A DNA stretch of 64,000 bases. Source: Pyrenochaeta sp. MPI-SDFR-AT-0127 (Eukaryota; Ascomycota; Dothideomycetes; Pleosporales; Cucurbitariaceae). Shown piece by piece: positions 20,206 through 31,814 of the stretch. How positions within the stretch are numbered: the stretch's first letter is position 1; each line of letters opens with the position of its first letter. Position numbers and translations under genes: made by a program. A model generated the notes under the pieces. The model was not told the DNA's origin and ran no database searches. It saw only the letters and a list, made by a program, of their open reading frames with translations. The stretch covers positions 1 to 64,000 of the forward strand of contig JAGTJM010000083.1 of NCBI GenBank assembly GCA_020747015.1, read 5' to 3'.

Positions 20206-23200
20206 ATTGTTGATGAAGTGGCTGTGGTATGATCGAATGGGGCCGAATGGTATTTCTGCAAAGATGCTGCAAAATGGACAGGTGTGAATGTGTATCTCCA
20301 ACGCCGAGAGCGAAAGAGAGAGTGAGAGGATGGGTAAGAGGAAATCCCAAGAGTCGGTGTGGTGCGAGGTATTTATGCCTGTCTGCAGAGCCGTGCAGGT
20401 GCTGCAAGCAGTGAGAGTGAGCGGCGAGAAGTGATGGTGAACATGAGAATCATTCGGTGGAGGACTGATATCTGAAGAGGATAACTCACCTTCACTTTGA
20501 GATTCTGGTGGTATCTGGAGACGCAAGATAAATTTGTCAGGATTATGAATTGTAGACATCGGTGAGTTGCGGCACGGATGTACTGTACGATGCAGGGATA
20601 GTGTGCCATTTGTGTGATGCGGGAGCTGGACAGTTCTTTGCAGCAGGTGGACTTCTCCACCAGCAATTCAAAGGAGATGCTTTGGATCATTAGAAGACCT
20701 ACATGAAAATCTGCCAATGAAGCAAATTGAAATTGCGTTTCGAGTTTCGATATGATGTCCGTCGTCGATTTTTAATAAGCCACGTTCATTCCAAACGTTT
20801 GCCCAAGTTCTGATTTATGGATCAGAGTGACTTTACAAGAACAAGCCTTAGTGCGTCCATGAGCATTCTGCTTTGAGAATTGTTCTACTCAAGCCATCAT
20901 GGTGCTTTAGATTCACGAATTTTCAATCAAGTTGCAATCATCATTCCTCAGCCCAAGAAGACTTGACACAGTGACTGGAAGAATGCGGACGATTCTCTAT
21001 ATTGGTGACCTTCCAAGCCCTTCTGAAGTACAAGTACAGAACCTCTTTGGATGAGACGATGAACACATGTAATTGCATGCATAGGAACTAACAATGGTCT
21101 TGATATTCCACTTTATCAAAACCAGTCCTTTTCTCTTTTCTCACATTAGCATCTTTCCTGTTCCTCGATATTCCTCCTTCTACACATACCTTACACTATG
21201 AACGCACTACCCCTAGATCATGGTAAAACTAATCTGGTTAGAAGAGGGGGAGAGGCTCTTCAAAACATATACATAGTTCCGGCGTAATGGTGTCTTACTA
21301 GAAACAATTTAACATAGAAGTATGTTACAAATGAATTCAGAAATCAACGGTGGTATTTAGCAAACTGGAGTGTGAGACGCCAAACATAATCGGAATTTGG
21401 AACTAGGTGAATAGTATGCTAGGCTAAATTCAATAATGCGGTTATCCGCCCTGACCATACATCTGTAGCAGTTTGAAACTGCTGTAAAGATACATGCCAC
21501 TTTCGATAAGCTTAAAGGAAGGTTTTATAGGTCCGAGAGGTGGCCCCATCGTACGATCCTTGAAACTTGAAGCTATCAATATTTTATGGAACAGAGCTAT
21601 GCCTACAGACATAAAATCTATTAATTGCATTGTTACCTCCGTCAATTCTTCGCCCCATTATAGCGCTCAAATACAGTTGAAAGTCTCCAACATTGCGAAC
21701 TCCTTTTCAGAACCCTATTCATATTGCTTCATCGCACTGAAAAAGGTCAATCATGAATTTATCCGTACAAGAAAATCAATGTCAAACAACGAGGTCAGTT
21801 GTGATTATGCTGCTGCTGACTTTTTCTGTTGCCGTTTTCTTCCATAGATGTTCGGTCTCCTTATCTCTCATTTTATGTTACTGTTCTTGTATTAAGGAAT
21901 ATCGCTGCTCTTCCAGGCCGCCACAACGTTGAGGTTGTGTGACCGCTCAATTGTATCATTTGTATGCTGAGAAGACTCAGCGATCTCTTGTAGATGCTCA
22001 TTTTGACAAAGGAGATCTATCAATTTCACCGGGTGCATAAGAAAGTACAACGTGACCAAGAGTATCACACAATGGCAAAAGAAGACCAACAGTATAGTCT
22101 AGAAACGAATAATTTTCTGTAAACTATGACAAGCACAATGGCAAAAGGTGCAGTCGTAGAGAGAAACCGAGAGTTGTTGTCGCGCTCACACCCTTTATGT
22201 AGAAGCAAAATCTGTCCATCAAAGGTGCTTCATGCAATACTCCAATACAGCATTATATCATGTCCACACTATCCTCAAAAGTATGATTCGGTCCAATACC
22301 CTGAGTATATCTTCTGAGTAGGTGATCGAACAAGAACATCTCGCCAAAGGACTTCACTGACAAAGCAACGACTGAGTTCGCACAAGCATACTATTCCTCA
22401 ATTCCCCCAAGCTCACTAACACCTTCTACGTCATTCCCCTCCCACACGTTAGCCTAGATGACATATAACGCCCTATTCCTACAATGTAAAGCCAAACCAA
22501 CTCGCCCACGCGCAACCAGGACTACCCGCAAGCTAACGGAAGTAGCATAATCGCCTAAAGAAGCGACAATCGAAGCCTTTCGCCACGCCGCAGCGCAGCC
22601 AACTCCGGCGCTCCGAAGGATAGCCAAAGTCTCACATGCAAAACACGTGGCGCGATCTCCAAGTGGGCTACCACCGATCACCGCTTCGTAACGGGAGCCG
22701 CCAGCCCCAGAGCACGAACCAAAAAGGGTGTGGCTAGACGGGAAGAGGAAGTCTGCGTCCGGCGGTAGACTAAGCGTGCGGCTTTACCCCGGGGCGATCG
22801 CTACCGGCGAAGTAGTGTTAGCTGTAGTTGCGTAGTCGAGTTAGGAAATAAGACTGCATATTGTGTGTGTTAGGTTTGGGACCGAAGGAGACGAGGATGG
22901 TGGGGTCGTACCAAACAATTTTTTTGCTCGCTTTCCCTCAGATACGTGGAAATACGCTACTGTGTATAACTCGCTGCACTAGTCGAGTCGCCGAGGTAAA
23001 ATCAAACATGCCAATCTCTCAATTGTGTGCGCTTTGCCCTGCGCGCCAGATTGAGACTAGGTGATGGGATTGTCGTAGTGGACTATGGGAAACATATCCT
23101 GCGGATCGGAGGGAGGATGTGCGTCATGCCTTGATAGGTAAATATTCGAGCGCCATCATGTAGTAGTCTACTGTACATCGCGGTTGTGTTCTCTCGTTTA

Positions 23201-23468
23201 GGATAGTATTGGGCGGTGTGATTTCGCAATGGTACGGCAGTGGAGGCGAGAGCATCGATAGGCGACGTGCCAAGTGGGCGATCTTATTTGGGTAGTATTG
23301 TAAGAGCGATAGAGAAGGGCATCGAGGGTGCGGATCGAATGACGCGATGCAGCTATTTGAGATGGTGTTGTGTAGCTGCATGTCGTCAGCTATGTGCCAT
23401 GGTTGTGCACGGAGAGGGTGAAGTCGAAGGGGGCTGGGTGGGACTGGTGCTGTCGAGGTTGGTCAGTA

Positions 23469-23729
23469 CTATCTGTCATTACTGCTTCTCTGAGTAACAG
23501 AGGGGAGATGGGCATCGTATTCTTGAACCCACGGCTCTCGTTTTGGTTCATGGCTCCCCCATTCGCAGTATGGGCACTTGAACTGACTCATTGACCGCTG
23601 ACGACGATCGAGCTGGAACGCCTTTGCTGCCATTACAGGCAGACTCTTTCGCACCTGTATCTCCCCATCGTCCTCAATCATTCTGGACGTTAGACATTTG
23701 TGCAAATCTGTGCATCGTAGACAGTTTGT
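23469..23729 (-). pseudogene. Zinc-finger-like open fragment, possible gene remnant
   Basis: An 87-codon stretch lies between stops on the minus strand. It reads as protein-like: N-C-L-R-C-T-D-L-H-K-C near its start, then QFKCPYCEWGSHEPKREPW and YDAHLP. Two CxxC pairs with following His residues suggest zinc binding. There is no good ATG at the left end and no visible continuing exon. It is either one exon of an unfound gene, a remnant, or chance. Low confidence. Confidence 0.25.
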
Positions 23730-26700
23730 TCATGTCTCGCCCCACGCACGTATCGTGAGAGACGCAAAATAACCATCTTCGCTCTGTCTTGACTGAGCAT
23801 CTACGCACTGTCATCCATAACAGGACCTTTCTCGATGATCGCACATCGTTCGCTCAGGGAATCTGTATATCACGCAGTTGTGTTCGGTCGTCTCCTTGAG
23901 GAGCGTTGGTTGGCGATACGACGTGGAGCCTTGCGACGAATACTGGTGGATTAAGCCAGCACGGCAGGCTATACAAACCCATTACTTCCGTTGTGACTAT
24001 TTCTCCTAGGTTTAACCTCATTATCACAATGCCAAAACATCGTACTGCAAGTTCGACAGCTTCTGGGCTCAAAATACACACCAGCACTGAAGTGGGCAGA
24101 ATAGGCAATCACTACATCTCGCCCCGTCAGAAAGGTTGTATTGTAGTCGAGAACACAAACATTAAATGCGTTATTCGACGCTGCAGAATTGAAGATATAA
24201 TGACTCGAAGCGTCAAAATGTGTTCATGAAAAAAAGGCACATGTAATCGGAAACATTAGCTCTGGCAAAGGCTGAAAACCCAGAGTCGAAAAGAGAATGA
24301 TGTCGAGTATAGAGAGCTACGAGCATGTGTGTGGGGGACAATCTCTGAAAGTTCAGTAGGGGCAAAAGAATAACACGTAAAGGCCCAATGATTTCATGTT
24401 CTTGATTCTTTGCAGGGGAATCCCATTTGTTCAGAATATTTGCAATTATTTGATCGTGTCGTCCTCTCTGGATGAGGGCATTACTGTTCTGCACACCCAC
24501 ACACAATCATTGGGGGGCCACTCAGCTGCGTAAATTGTGAAGCCACGCAATGCAGGTTGATGGTTGGTTGGTTGCTTCTCTCGGGAACTGCTATGGGCTA
24601 GTCGATGAAAAAATGAGCTCGTCACGCGAAGGGGGGTGGTTTCGTAATTTCAAAGTGACCATGAAGCTGGGAGAGAAGATGATGCCCATTTGCCTACCCC
24701 CTTTACTATCGGAATCCGGCACAGAAAAATGAGAGTGGCCCATTTCCACACATCGTTCAGTCTTGCACTGGGTGCCTCAGGTTAATCAAAACCAGCGACG
24801 AAACGCTACGATACGACACCCCTCATCCAACCATGACCTATGCAGCATGATCAGCATATGGGCTCACTGATGGACGTTGAGCTGACGTTTGCTCATAACC
24901 ACGTGTTTGGGATCGCTGGTCGTTGGAAACGTTGAAAAGTCGTCCGATACTTGCATATGTGGTCCAAACATGTACGAAGACAGGGAAGCTTTGACGGACA
25001 GGTCCGACGCGCCCGGGTTTTCTCTTCATGTCAAGCGTAACAAACTTGGAGGTTAAGGTTCCGCGGACGACATGCACCATAGCCTCATGATCCCTGTGCG
25101 GCAAGGTAGCTTTGTCTCGCATCTTCGCATGAACTTACGCATTCGGTCATGGGCGCAGCACGCCGGGAATGAAGATTGACGCTCGATGGGCGCCTCTGGC
25201 CAAGTACATGGTAGATGCAGAAAGTTCTGCAGCGGAAACGGGTAATGCTCTAGCTAACGGATGTCATCTTCCTGGGTTTGCTTTTTGATTTTCGTCTCAC
25301 CTGCTCCGTGCGGATTGATTGCGGCGTCATTCACCATCACCATTAACGTGGTAATGCGTTCAGTTTGATTTCGTTCAGTAATAAGTTCGTTTCGGCTTGG
25401 GATGATCCGCATCCCCGCAATCTCCACTATGGGTTAGGACCTTGAAACATCGATGTTCAAAACGCTGAGCGAACGAACTTGAAGCGGAGCGTGATAAGTA
25501 CGACATCTTGACTTGCTTTGATCAGACACAGAGGCAGTCCACATATCGAAGTTGCTTACCCATCTTGGTATATGATCTCCACCATCTCGTACCGGGAAAA
25601 ATGGGGATTCTCATCACGATTGGCCTGCCGGCGAATTGTCGGATGCCTGCTCTGGATATCTTTTGAAAATGTGGCGATGACAGCGCGGCTAGCACGGGAA
25701 CAAGTGTGGGAATTTCCGTCAGCAGTGCAATCAGAGGCCAGTGGCTGAAATGAATTTCTCTTCATTCTGCACGTTCCTGCATACCAACACACCCCCGTCG
25801 CTTATCACCAACGGGCGGATCAGTAAGGTAACGGGCGGATCATCAAGTCGGTGCTGAAAGATCAAGCGACCGATCTGAGTGCGCTGTACTGCGAGTATCG
25901 AGATCGGAAAACATGTCTTGTGGAGTCTTCGTCGCAGCACTCTCCGCTCTTCATTACTGGAATCGTTAATGTTGCCATGAGGCGAAGGCTTGCATCGAGA
26001 AAACATTCAACGTGTGTCAACGTCAAAAAGAACCCCCCACTTGAGAAGCAAGTATCCTGGTACAGACGTTGTAGGCGGCGCGCCAAAGTCAATGCGGTTG
26101 TCAATTGCCGGTGGCTTCAAACACTGCTGGTGTGCATTCAGTGTCACTACTGCGAAACATCGTGTTGCTTGATCATGAGCTGAGCGTGGGTGGGCAGCGG
26201 CAAAGTAGTGAGTCGGAGCTTACGCCGGCTCTGCTCATACGTGCAAGTTTGCACAGGAACTTCTGGGACTCGGTGTTTAGTTGACAGCTCTAGGAATAGA
26301 AACGGTTAGTGAAACTGTTGAGTGGCAGACGATGGCCGAAGACTACGCTACTCGGATGTAATTCAGGCAGTCAGTGAGTCGTACGGTGAGATAAGCCGGG
26401 GGGCTGCAGAATCGGGTGTGAAAGGCTTTGCATTGCGAGTCACAGGGTCTCGTGAACGCAGGTCCGTTGACGTCGAGACATGCAAAAGTTGCCTGGACAG
26501 GATGGCACTGGCCTCGGTCCGGATCGACAGGACATTTGAAGTTGACCGTGCGGTGCGTTAAAGGGATCTACGGCAATATTAGACGATCTGCCAAAGCACT
26601 AGCCGCTAGTAACCCAGTCATCGCGCAAGAACTAACAGGGCAATAAAGTTTAAGGACGTGCCGGTCTGTGCTAACCCGCGAGCGAAAGGAGTGAGCTCGC

Positions 26701-28599
26701 CGTTTGTGGGTCCAGATGGCTGTCATGAGTATCGAGGGAAGCAACTAGTTCGGCGAAAAACGTCCACGAACAGGAAAACTCGCTGCTAGTATCGAGGAGA
26801 GGGAGATGCATCGGGACACGTCTTCAGATAGTCTCGCGTGTCAGGAACTTTGTACAGTTTGCAGAATACCCGAGCGGACACTCTTAAGGCAGTGTCCGAA
26901 ACTATCTTTATTCTCCTGAACATTGTGTGCAAAATCTCCGAATGGTACTGACACACATGCGAAAGGATCCTTATGCAGAAGAAGCACCTGGGGAAGGGTT
27001 TTTTTTGCTAATCTCCAGCTTCGCGTGGCGCCCGTCGTCACGCATCCAACTACACGTGCGCGGCTTGGACCGTCTAAGGTAACTTGACAAATAATGGTTG
27101 GCCGAAACCCTCCCGACCCAAAACTTACCCAGAGAGTCGAAAAAGGAGGCTGGCTAGTGAGCAACGAGCAGTGAGCAGCCAGTGAAGCGTCCGTCTTGTA
27201 CCGCGGCAACTGTTCGTTAGCCGATATTGAGCACTATGTGGGAATCTGCATCATCCCCCAATTCCCCGAAAACCGTACCTGTGAAGTTTATGCGCAAAAC
27301 GCAGCACCTACTACTAGTCATTTTTTGAGGCTATGTTGTGCCTGGAATGCCTGTTTCCCCATCATCTAAGGGCCAAACCTGCAGGAGATGGCTGTTGGGA
27401 ACAGTGATCCAGGTCGCCGGTGTTGCGATGATGTCAAAGGGGCTCCATCCGTTGAAAGGGAGACACTAGGGATCATGGGTCGCTTCTGAAGGTAAACGAT
27501 CAAGTGTGCCAGTCAAAGCATCACCTTTCTGAATCTGAGACCACGACTGCGTAGTGCCTCGCGGCCAGATCAAGGAGAAACCAGGGAAACCGCGGAGCTG
27601 AGTCAGGTCTTGCTCAAGAAGATTCAGAGGAGATGCACGATTGGACGTCTGGCCATCAAGACATTCTCGAGCGCCGAGCATTTTGGTGAAGCAATTGGTG
27701 TATGCCAAGGTAGCAGGAACTCTACAGACTACGCCCGTAAGAGCAATATTCCGTGTTGTGCAAATGCACATCTATGCAGTAAAAGCTCGACTGCCAAAAA
27801 GTTGCGGTTGTCCACAAGTCTCCGAGGCGGTTTGGTCTTGTGGGTGGGATGAAGACTGGCAACAGCCAATGTTTGCTGACGTGCCGAAGCATTTTAATCA
27901 GCAATATTTTGTCGCCAGACAGAAGACGGAGGTGATTGTGTAGCGATAGCTTGACCGATCCTGCAACCGGAGACGCACTTGCCGCCACGATCTCTGCAAG
28001 ATCCACTCGCGGAAGCGGGAGTTTGCACTGTAAAAGTCAATCGGCAACGGTGGTGTTACTCTGTCCATCAACAGATGAGCTTGATTAGTGACGAGGCACT
28101 GCTGAATCATATATGACGACAGAGGACGAGAATGAAATCATGGCAAGGAAAGAGAGCTGGCAGGTAGCGCCGGGCTCGGTGCGGCCCTGTCAAGAGTTTA
28201 AGAAAGGGTCAAGGAAATCCAGAGGCTTCAGCAGACTGCCTCAGGTAGGAAGACGCAAGACGGCCAATCCCAGCGCGGTGAAGACGAGGCATTGGAGTCG
28301 AAATGAAAAGCGGACTGTGGAAGTGGATAGTGGAATATTGGCGTCTGGCAGCGTGCGTGGAGGCTTTGCGAAGATAAGTCTCGGGGAGGCTATAATTGCG
28401 CGTGTTAAGAGCTTGCTAAGCAGCGATGCTCCTAGTTGGCGGCGTACCTGCCGAGCGCGAATTCCAGGTCGGGTTGCGACATCGTCTCTGTTAGAGCAAT
28501 CCGAGTCTCTGGTCACCCGCAGCCTCCAGCACCAACGGTGAAGTTTATCTTGACGTTGGCCTTGATTCGAGGCACGAAGCGCCAGCTGGCTGCTGCCGA

Positions 28600-31300
28600 C
28601 GTTTCTCAGGATGCGTAGCATAGAAGGTTGGCCTGGTCAATGTCAGGTACAGCGTCGGCAGCCATGCTGGTCGAGGCAGGGGTGGGGGGGGGAGGGAAAG
28701 GAGGGGGTGGAGAGGGAAAGGATGACGGCGCGCGCTAGGCCCAGAGCGGAAGGGCAAGAGGAAAGCAAACGCGCTTGGCCCAGGGTGGCCTAGCGCGTGG
28801 TCCTGTGATGGCGGCGGACCCTGAGTCGTGGAGCCTTCCGGGGGGATCCAATTTTCTATCAGGCAGACGATCCGAGCCCCCCATAGCGTCAACACACAGG
28901 CGGCGGCGTGTGGGCTTTGACGGACGGCATGCTGCGGATCATGGCTTCTTGGTCCATGAAATGTTTCTGAACACCCAGAGGTCCAAGGGCCCCCCTCCCC
29001 CTCGTCCGTCCGACGCGGGCGTGCAACAAATGCGAGGCTGCAGTGGACGCCCGAGACATGCAGCTGCATCCCTGCCATGTGCAGAGAGCAAGGATGCCTG
29101 TATCAGTCTCCCAGCTTGCTTCATGCAGTCCTGTTGTTGATGGTGCTTGCTTGCTGGTGCTGCACGCTGCACCAACAAACACTGCTGGTCACGTCTGCTG
29201 GCCTGCGCCGATTCTGGGCCTGTTTGTTGAGCGGGCGTCATGCCTTGGTGGAGCGCCACAGGACAGTCGTGGACAGTTGTGTCCAGCGGTGTCGCGCAGC
29301 CAGCTCGCAGGTCGCAGGACAAGCAGCGTGGGTACGGATGTACAGTCCCGTGACCAGGATGGGGGATGGCAGTCGGCCGACGTGACCCCTGCACCCCCTT
29401 TGGTGCCATGGATATCCTTGGTTTCTAGAAAGCCATGCCTGCACATCCTGGCCGTGCTGCGGCGCAGACCGACGGCCGAAAGCGGTTCGCAGCTCACAGC
29501 TACGGCCAGAGTCGCGGTGTGTGAGTGTGTGCGCTGCTGGACGGTCCATTTTTTTCTTCTTCATTCATGGATCCATGGATGTGTGACGGGCGTGCATGAT
29601 TCACGCCAGGGATCAGGGCCGCCATGGCCCCCGGCCGGCCCGTGCACTCCCGCCTAACCGCGTCTGGCCGCCCGCTTTTCGACAACCGTCGGCCATGCAA
29701 GACCGCAAAGAGAGCTCGCAGGGCGACCGCTCGCCGGCGGGCAGTGGTCGGGAGTTTCTGGGCCGCCGCGCTGCACGCCCGTGGGCTTTGCTTGCTGGTG
29801 GCGCGGGGGCAGTCTGTCCGCACAGAGCTGGGCTTAGGTGGTCCAAAAGGGCCAGCAGCACACACCCAGGGATGCACACGCGAGACGTGTGAAACATAGC
29901 GCACCGTCCCGACTCCGCGATTATTCAGGCCAGTGTGCGCTCCACTCGCTGCAGCGCGCGGCTCGACGCTTGTCCCCAAACGGCCGCCGCATCCCAGCTC
30001 GCCATGCTGGGCCAGCTCTGCGCTGTGCCCTGTTCGGGCGGGCGTGGTCGCCTTGGCCATTCTCCGCATCCTCCCTCTCGCAATCATCCGACCTCGGGCC
30101 ATTGGAAGCCATGCGGAGCAGCCACCGCAGCAGCCTGCCGACCGCGACAATCTCGCAGCGGGCTGCTGGTGTCCAGCGTCCAGTGTCCAGTGTCCAGCGA
30201 GTGCGCTGTGCGCCGTGGGTTGCAGCAGGGCGTGCCAGCGCCCATCCGAACCGCTGTTCCTCGCGGCGTCCCATGGCAGAGCGTCGCGGGAGCCGGAGAG
30301 TTTCAGCATGCTGCTTCACCAGCGTCCAGGAACACGAAGCTTACGCTCTGCTCATGCCCGGCCCTGGCAGCACGCAGCGAGCCCAGAGTCAGGTGGGGAC
30401 TAGCTGCCATGGTGCGGTCGAGCGAGGGTGGAGAGGGCGCAGGGAAGGTCGAATTGTCTGCGTTGATCGTCTCATGGGGCCCAGAACCCATGAACCAGAC
30501 GGGGCTGGAGGGGAACATGCTCAGCAGGGCTGCCTCATGTTCAGAGTCTCCCTGCCCGGCCTAGTCGAGCACTTGAGCAGGGGCGATCGTTACGCTACTG
30601 TCGCCCATCAACTGTCGGCCAGCCCAAGCAGGAAAAGCCCCCCTCCCAAGCCGCCACCGACCGTAGCGTGTCTTGCTCGCAGAAGAGGTCCAATTCTCTC
30701 TCTCCCCCCAAAGGCGCGCTCTGCCACGGCCAGCTACCCGTCGCCCATGCTCCCTCGCACTCGTGCATATCCCCTCACGCTTCACCTGCCCCATCCACTC
30801 CGAGTCACTCCCTCGTCGCCTGTCAAAGCCTAGATAGTGCGGCTTTGCCTCGCGGGCAGGTTCATGCCTGTTGCTCATGCCGCCCTAGCTATTACTGCGT
30901 GGTGCTGCTATTCCTCCCTCCCCATCCGCCTCCTGCTTGCTGCTACTGCTGCTTGCTGCTGCTGCCGCTGCTCCTCCTTATTATCGTTACCAGGGAGCCT
31001 ACCTTGCCCATCCTTGTCGCTTCGCAATTCGCCGACGCGCTGCAATATTAATCCCCACATATACACCCGTTCCCTGGACCACCCTCTGGTACCTCCAGCC
31101 GGCGACTTGTCTCCATCTTGTCCCTCTAGCAAGCTTGCACGCCCTGGACGTGCATCGTTCTGTCGTTGCTGCCCCTCAACTCTCCCAGGCCCTGCCCATT
31201 GCCAATTGCCCACCCAGTACTTAACAATCGCCTCAACCACTTCGACTGCTCCTGCACCAACCGGCTCTGCACCTCGACCCCATTCCACCTGTGCATAAGC
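28600..31300. other. GC-rich stretch upstream of the WOPR gene
   Basis: Base composition rises visibly compared with 20-28 kb. Stops are rare, so long open frames appear on both strands at once (for example 29838-30833 plus and 29500-30309 minus). Their translations are Arg/Ala/Ser/Pro-rich with no domain, as expected from composition. Short repeats occur, such as GTCCAGT units near 30175-30197 and CTGCTG near 30930-30970. It is probably promoter or long leader sequence. Confidence 0.5.
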
Positions 31301-31505
31301 GACACCACAGATTCTACCTGGGGGGGAAAACCACCACTACCAACCACCAACCTTGAAACCCCCTCCTCCACACTCAACCTGCCCCGCCTTCCAACTTGAT
31401 CATCAACAATAACAACAACAACAAACCAAACACCACCACCGGCAAACCATCGCCTTTCGCTGCCCACACAGTTCCCAACCCTTTTTGACGAACATCCTCG
31501 AGCCT

Positions 31506-31615
31506 GTAAGTCGACTCTGCGCGAGCACTAACGATCACTTGCGACAAGACATTGACTCGCTCCTAGTTCAGTGTCATTCTGCTTCTCGCATCGATTTTTT
31601 TTTCTTCTTTCGCAG
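31506..31615 (+). other. Candidate intron in the 5' leader of the WOPR gene
   Basis: A consensus donor GTAAGT at 31506 is followed by a branch-like CACTAAC near 31526. A long T-rich tract runs into TTTCGCAG, ending at 31615. Earlier acceptors such as CCTAG near 31565 are closer to the branch site, so the 3' end is uncertain. It lies about 200-300 bp before the ATG, as expected of a leader intron. Confidence 0.4.
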
Positions 31616-31814
31616 CTGCTTCATCGGTCGCACTCACTTTGCTTTTGAGCAGTGGCCTGCCCAACTAGCTTCTTCACCACTTCTTCACTGGTCTCTGCGC
31701 CTCTAGCATCGCTTTCCATGGTTTGATCGATATCTGGCGAATCTCCCGTCTCTAATCTCCCCGATCACTCGTCTGGACACGCGACTGTAACCATCCGCCA
31801 AATCCTCTTTCCCC

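Larger units (their letters stand above)
20206..31814. other. 11.6 kb gene-free region upstream of the WOPR gene
   Basis: No reading frame here has a convincing domain, start and splice structure. About 20.7-22.4 kb is AT-leaning; 22.4-28.6 kb is mixed; 28.6-31.3 kb is GC-rich. No tRNA or 5S rRNA signature was found by scanning for box B motifs. A zinc-finger-like remnant lies at 23469-23729. The region is long compared with the 0.3-2 kb gaps elsewhere in the window, and it ends in the WOPR leader. It may hold extended regulatory DNA, long noncoding transcripts or decayed transposons; the sequence alone does not separate these. Confidence 0.5.

Noticed and set aside
29838..30833. 331-codon plus-strand open frame, and the 269-codon minus-strand frame at 29500-30309
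   Set aside because: Both lie in GC-rich DNA with few stops, overlap each other, and give Arg/Ala/Ser/Pro-rich products with no domain. Their length is explained by composition.
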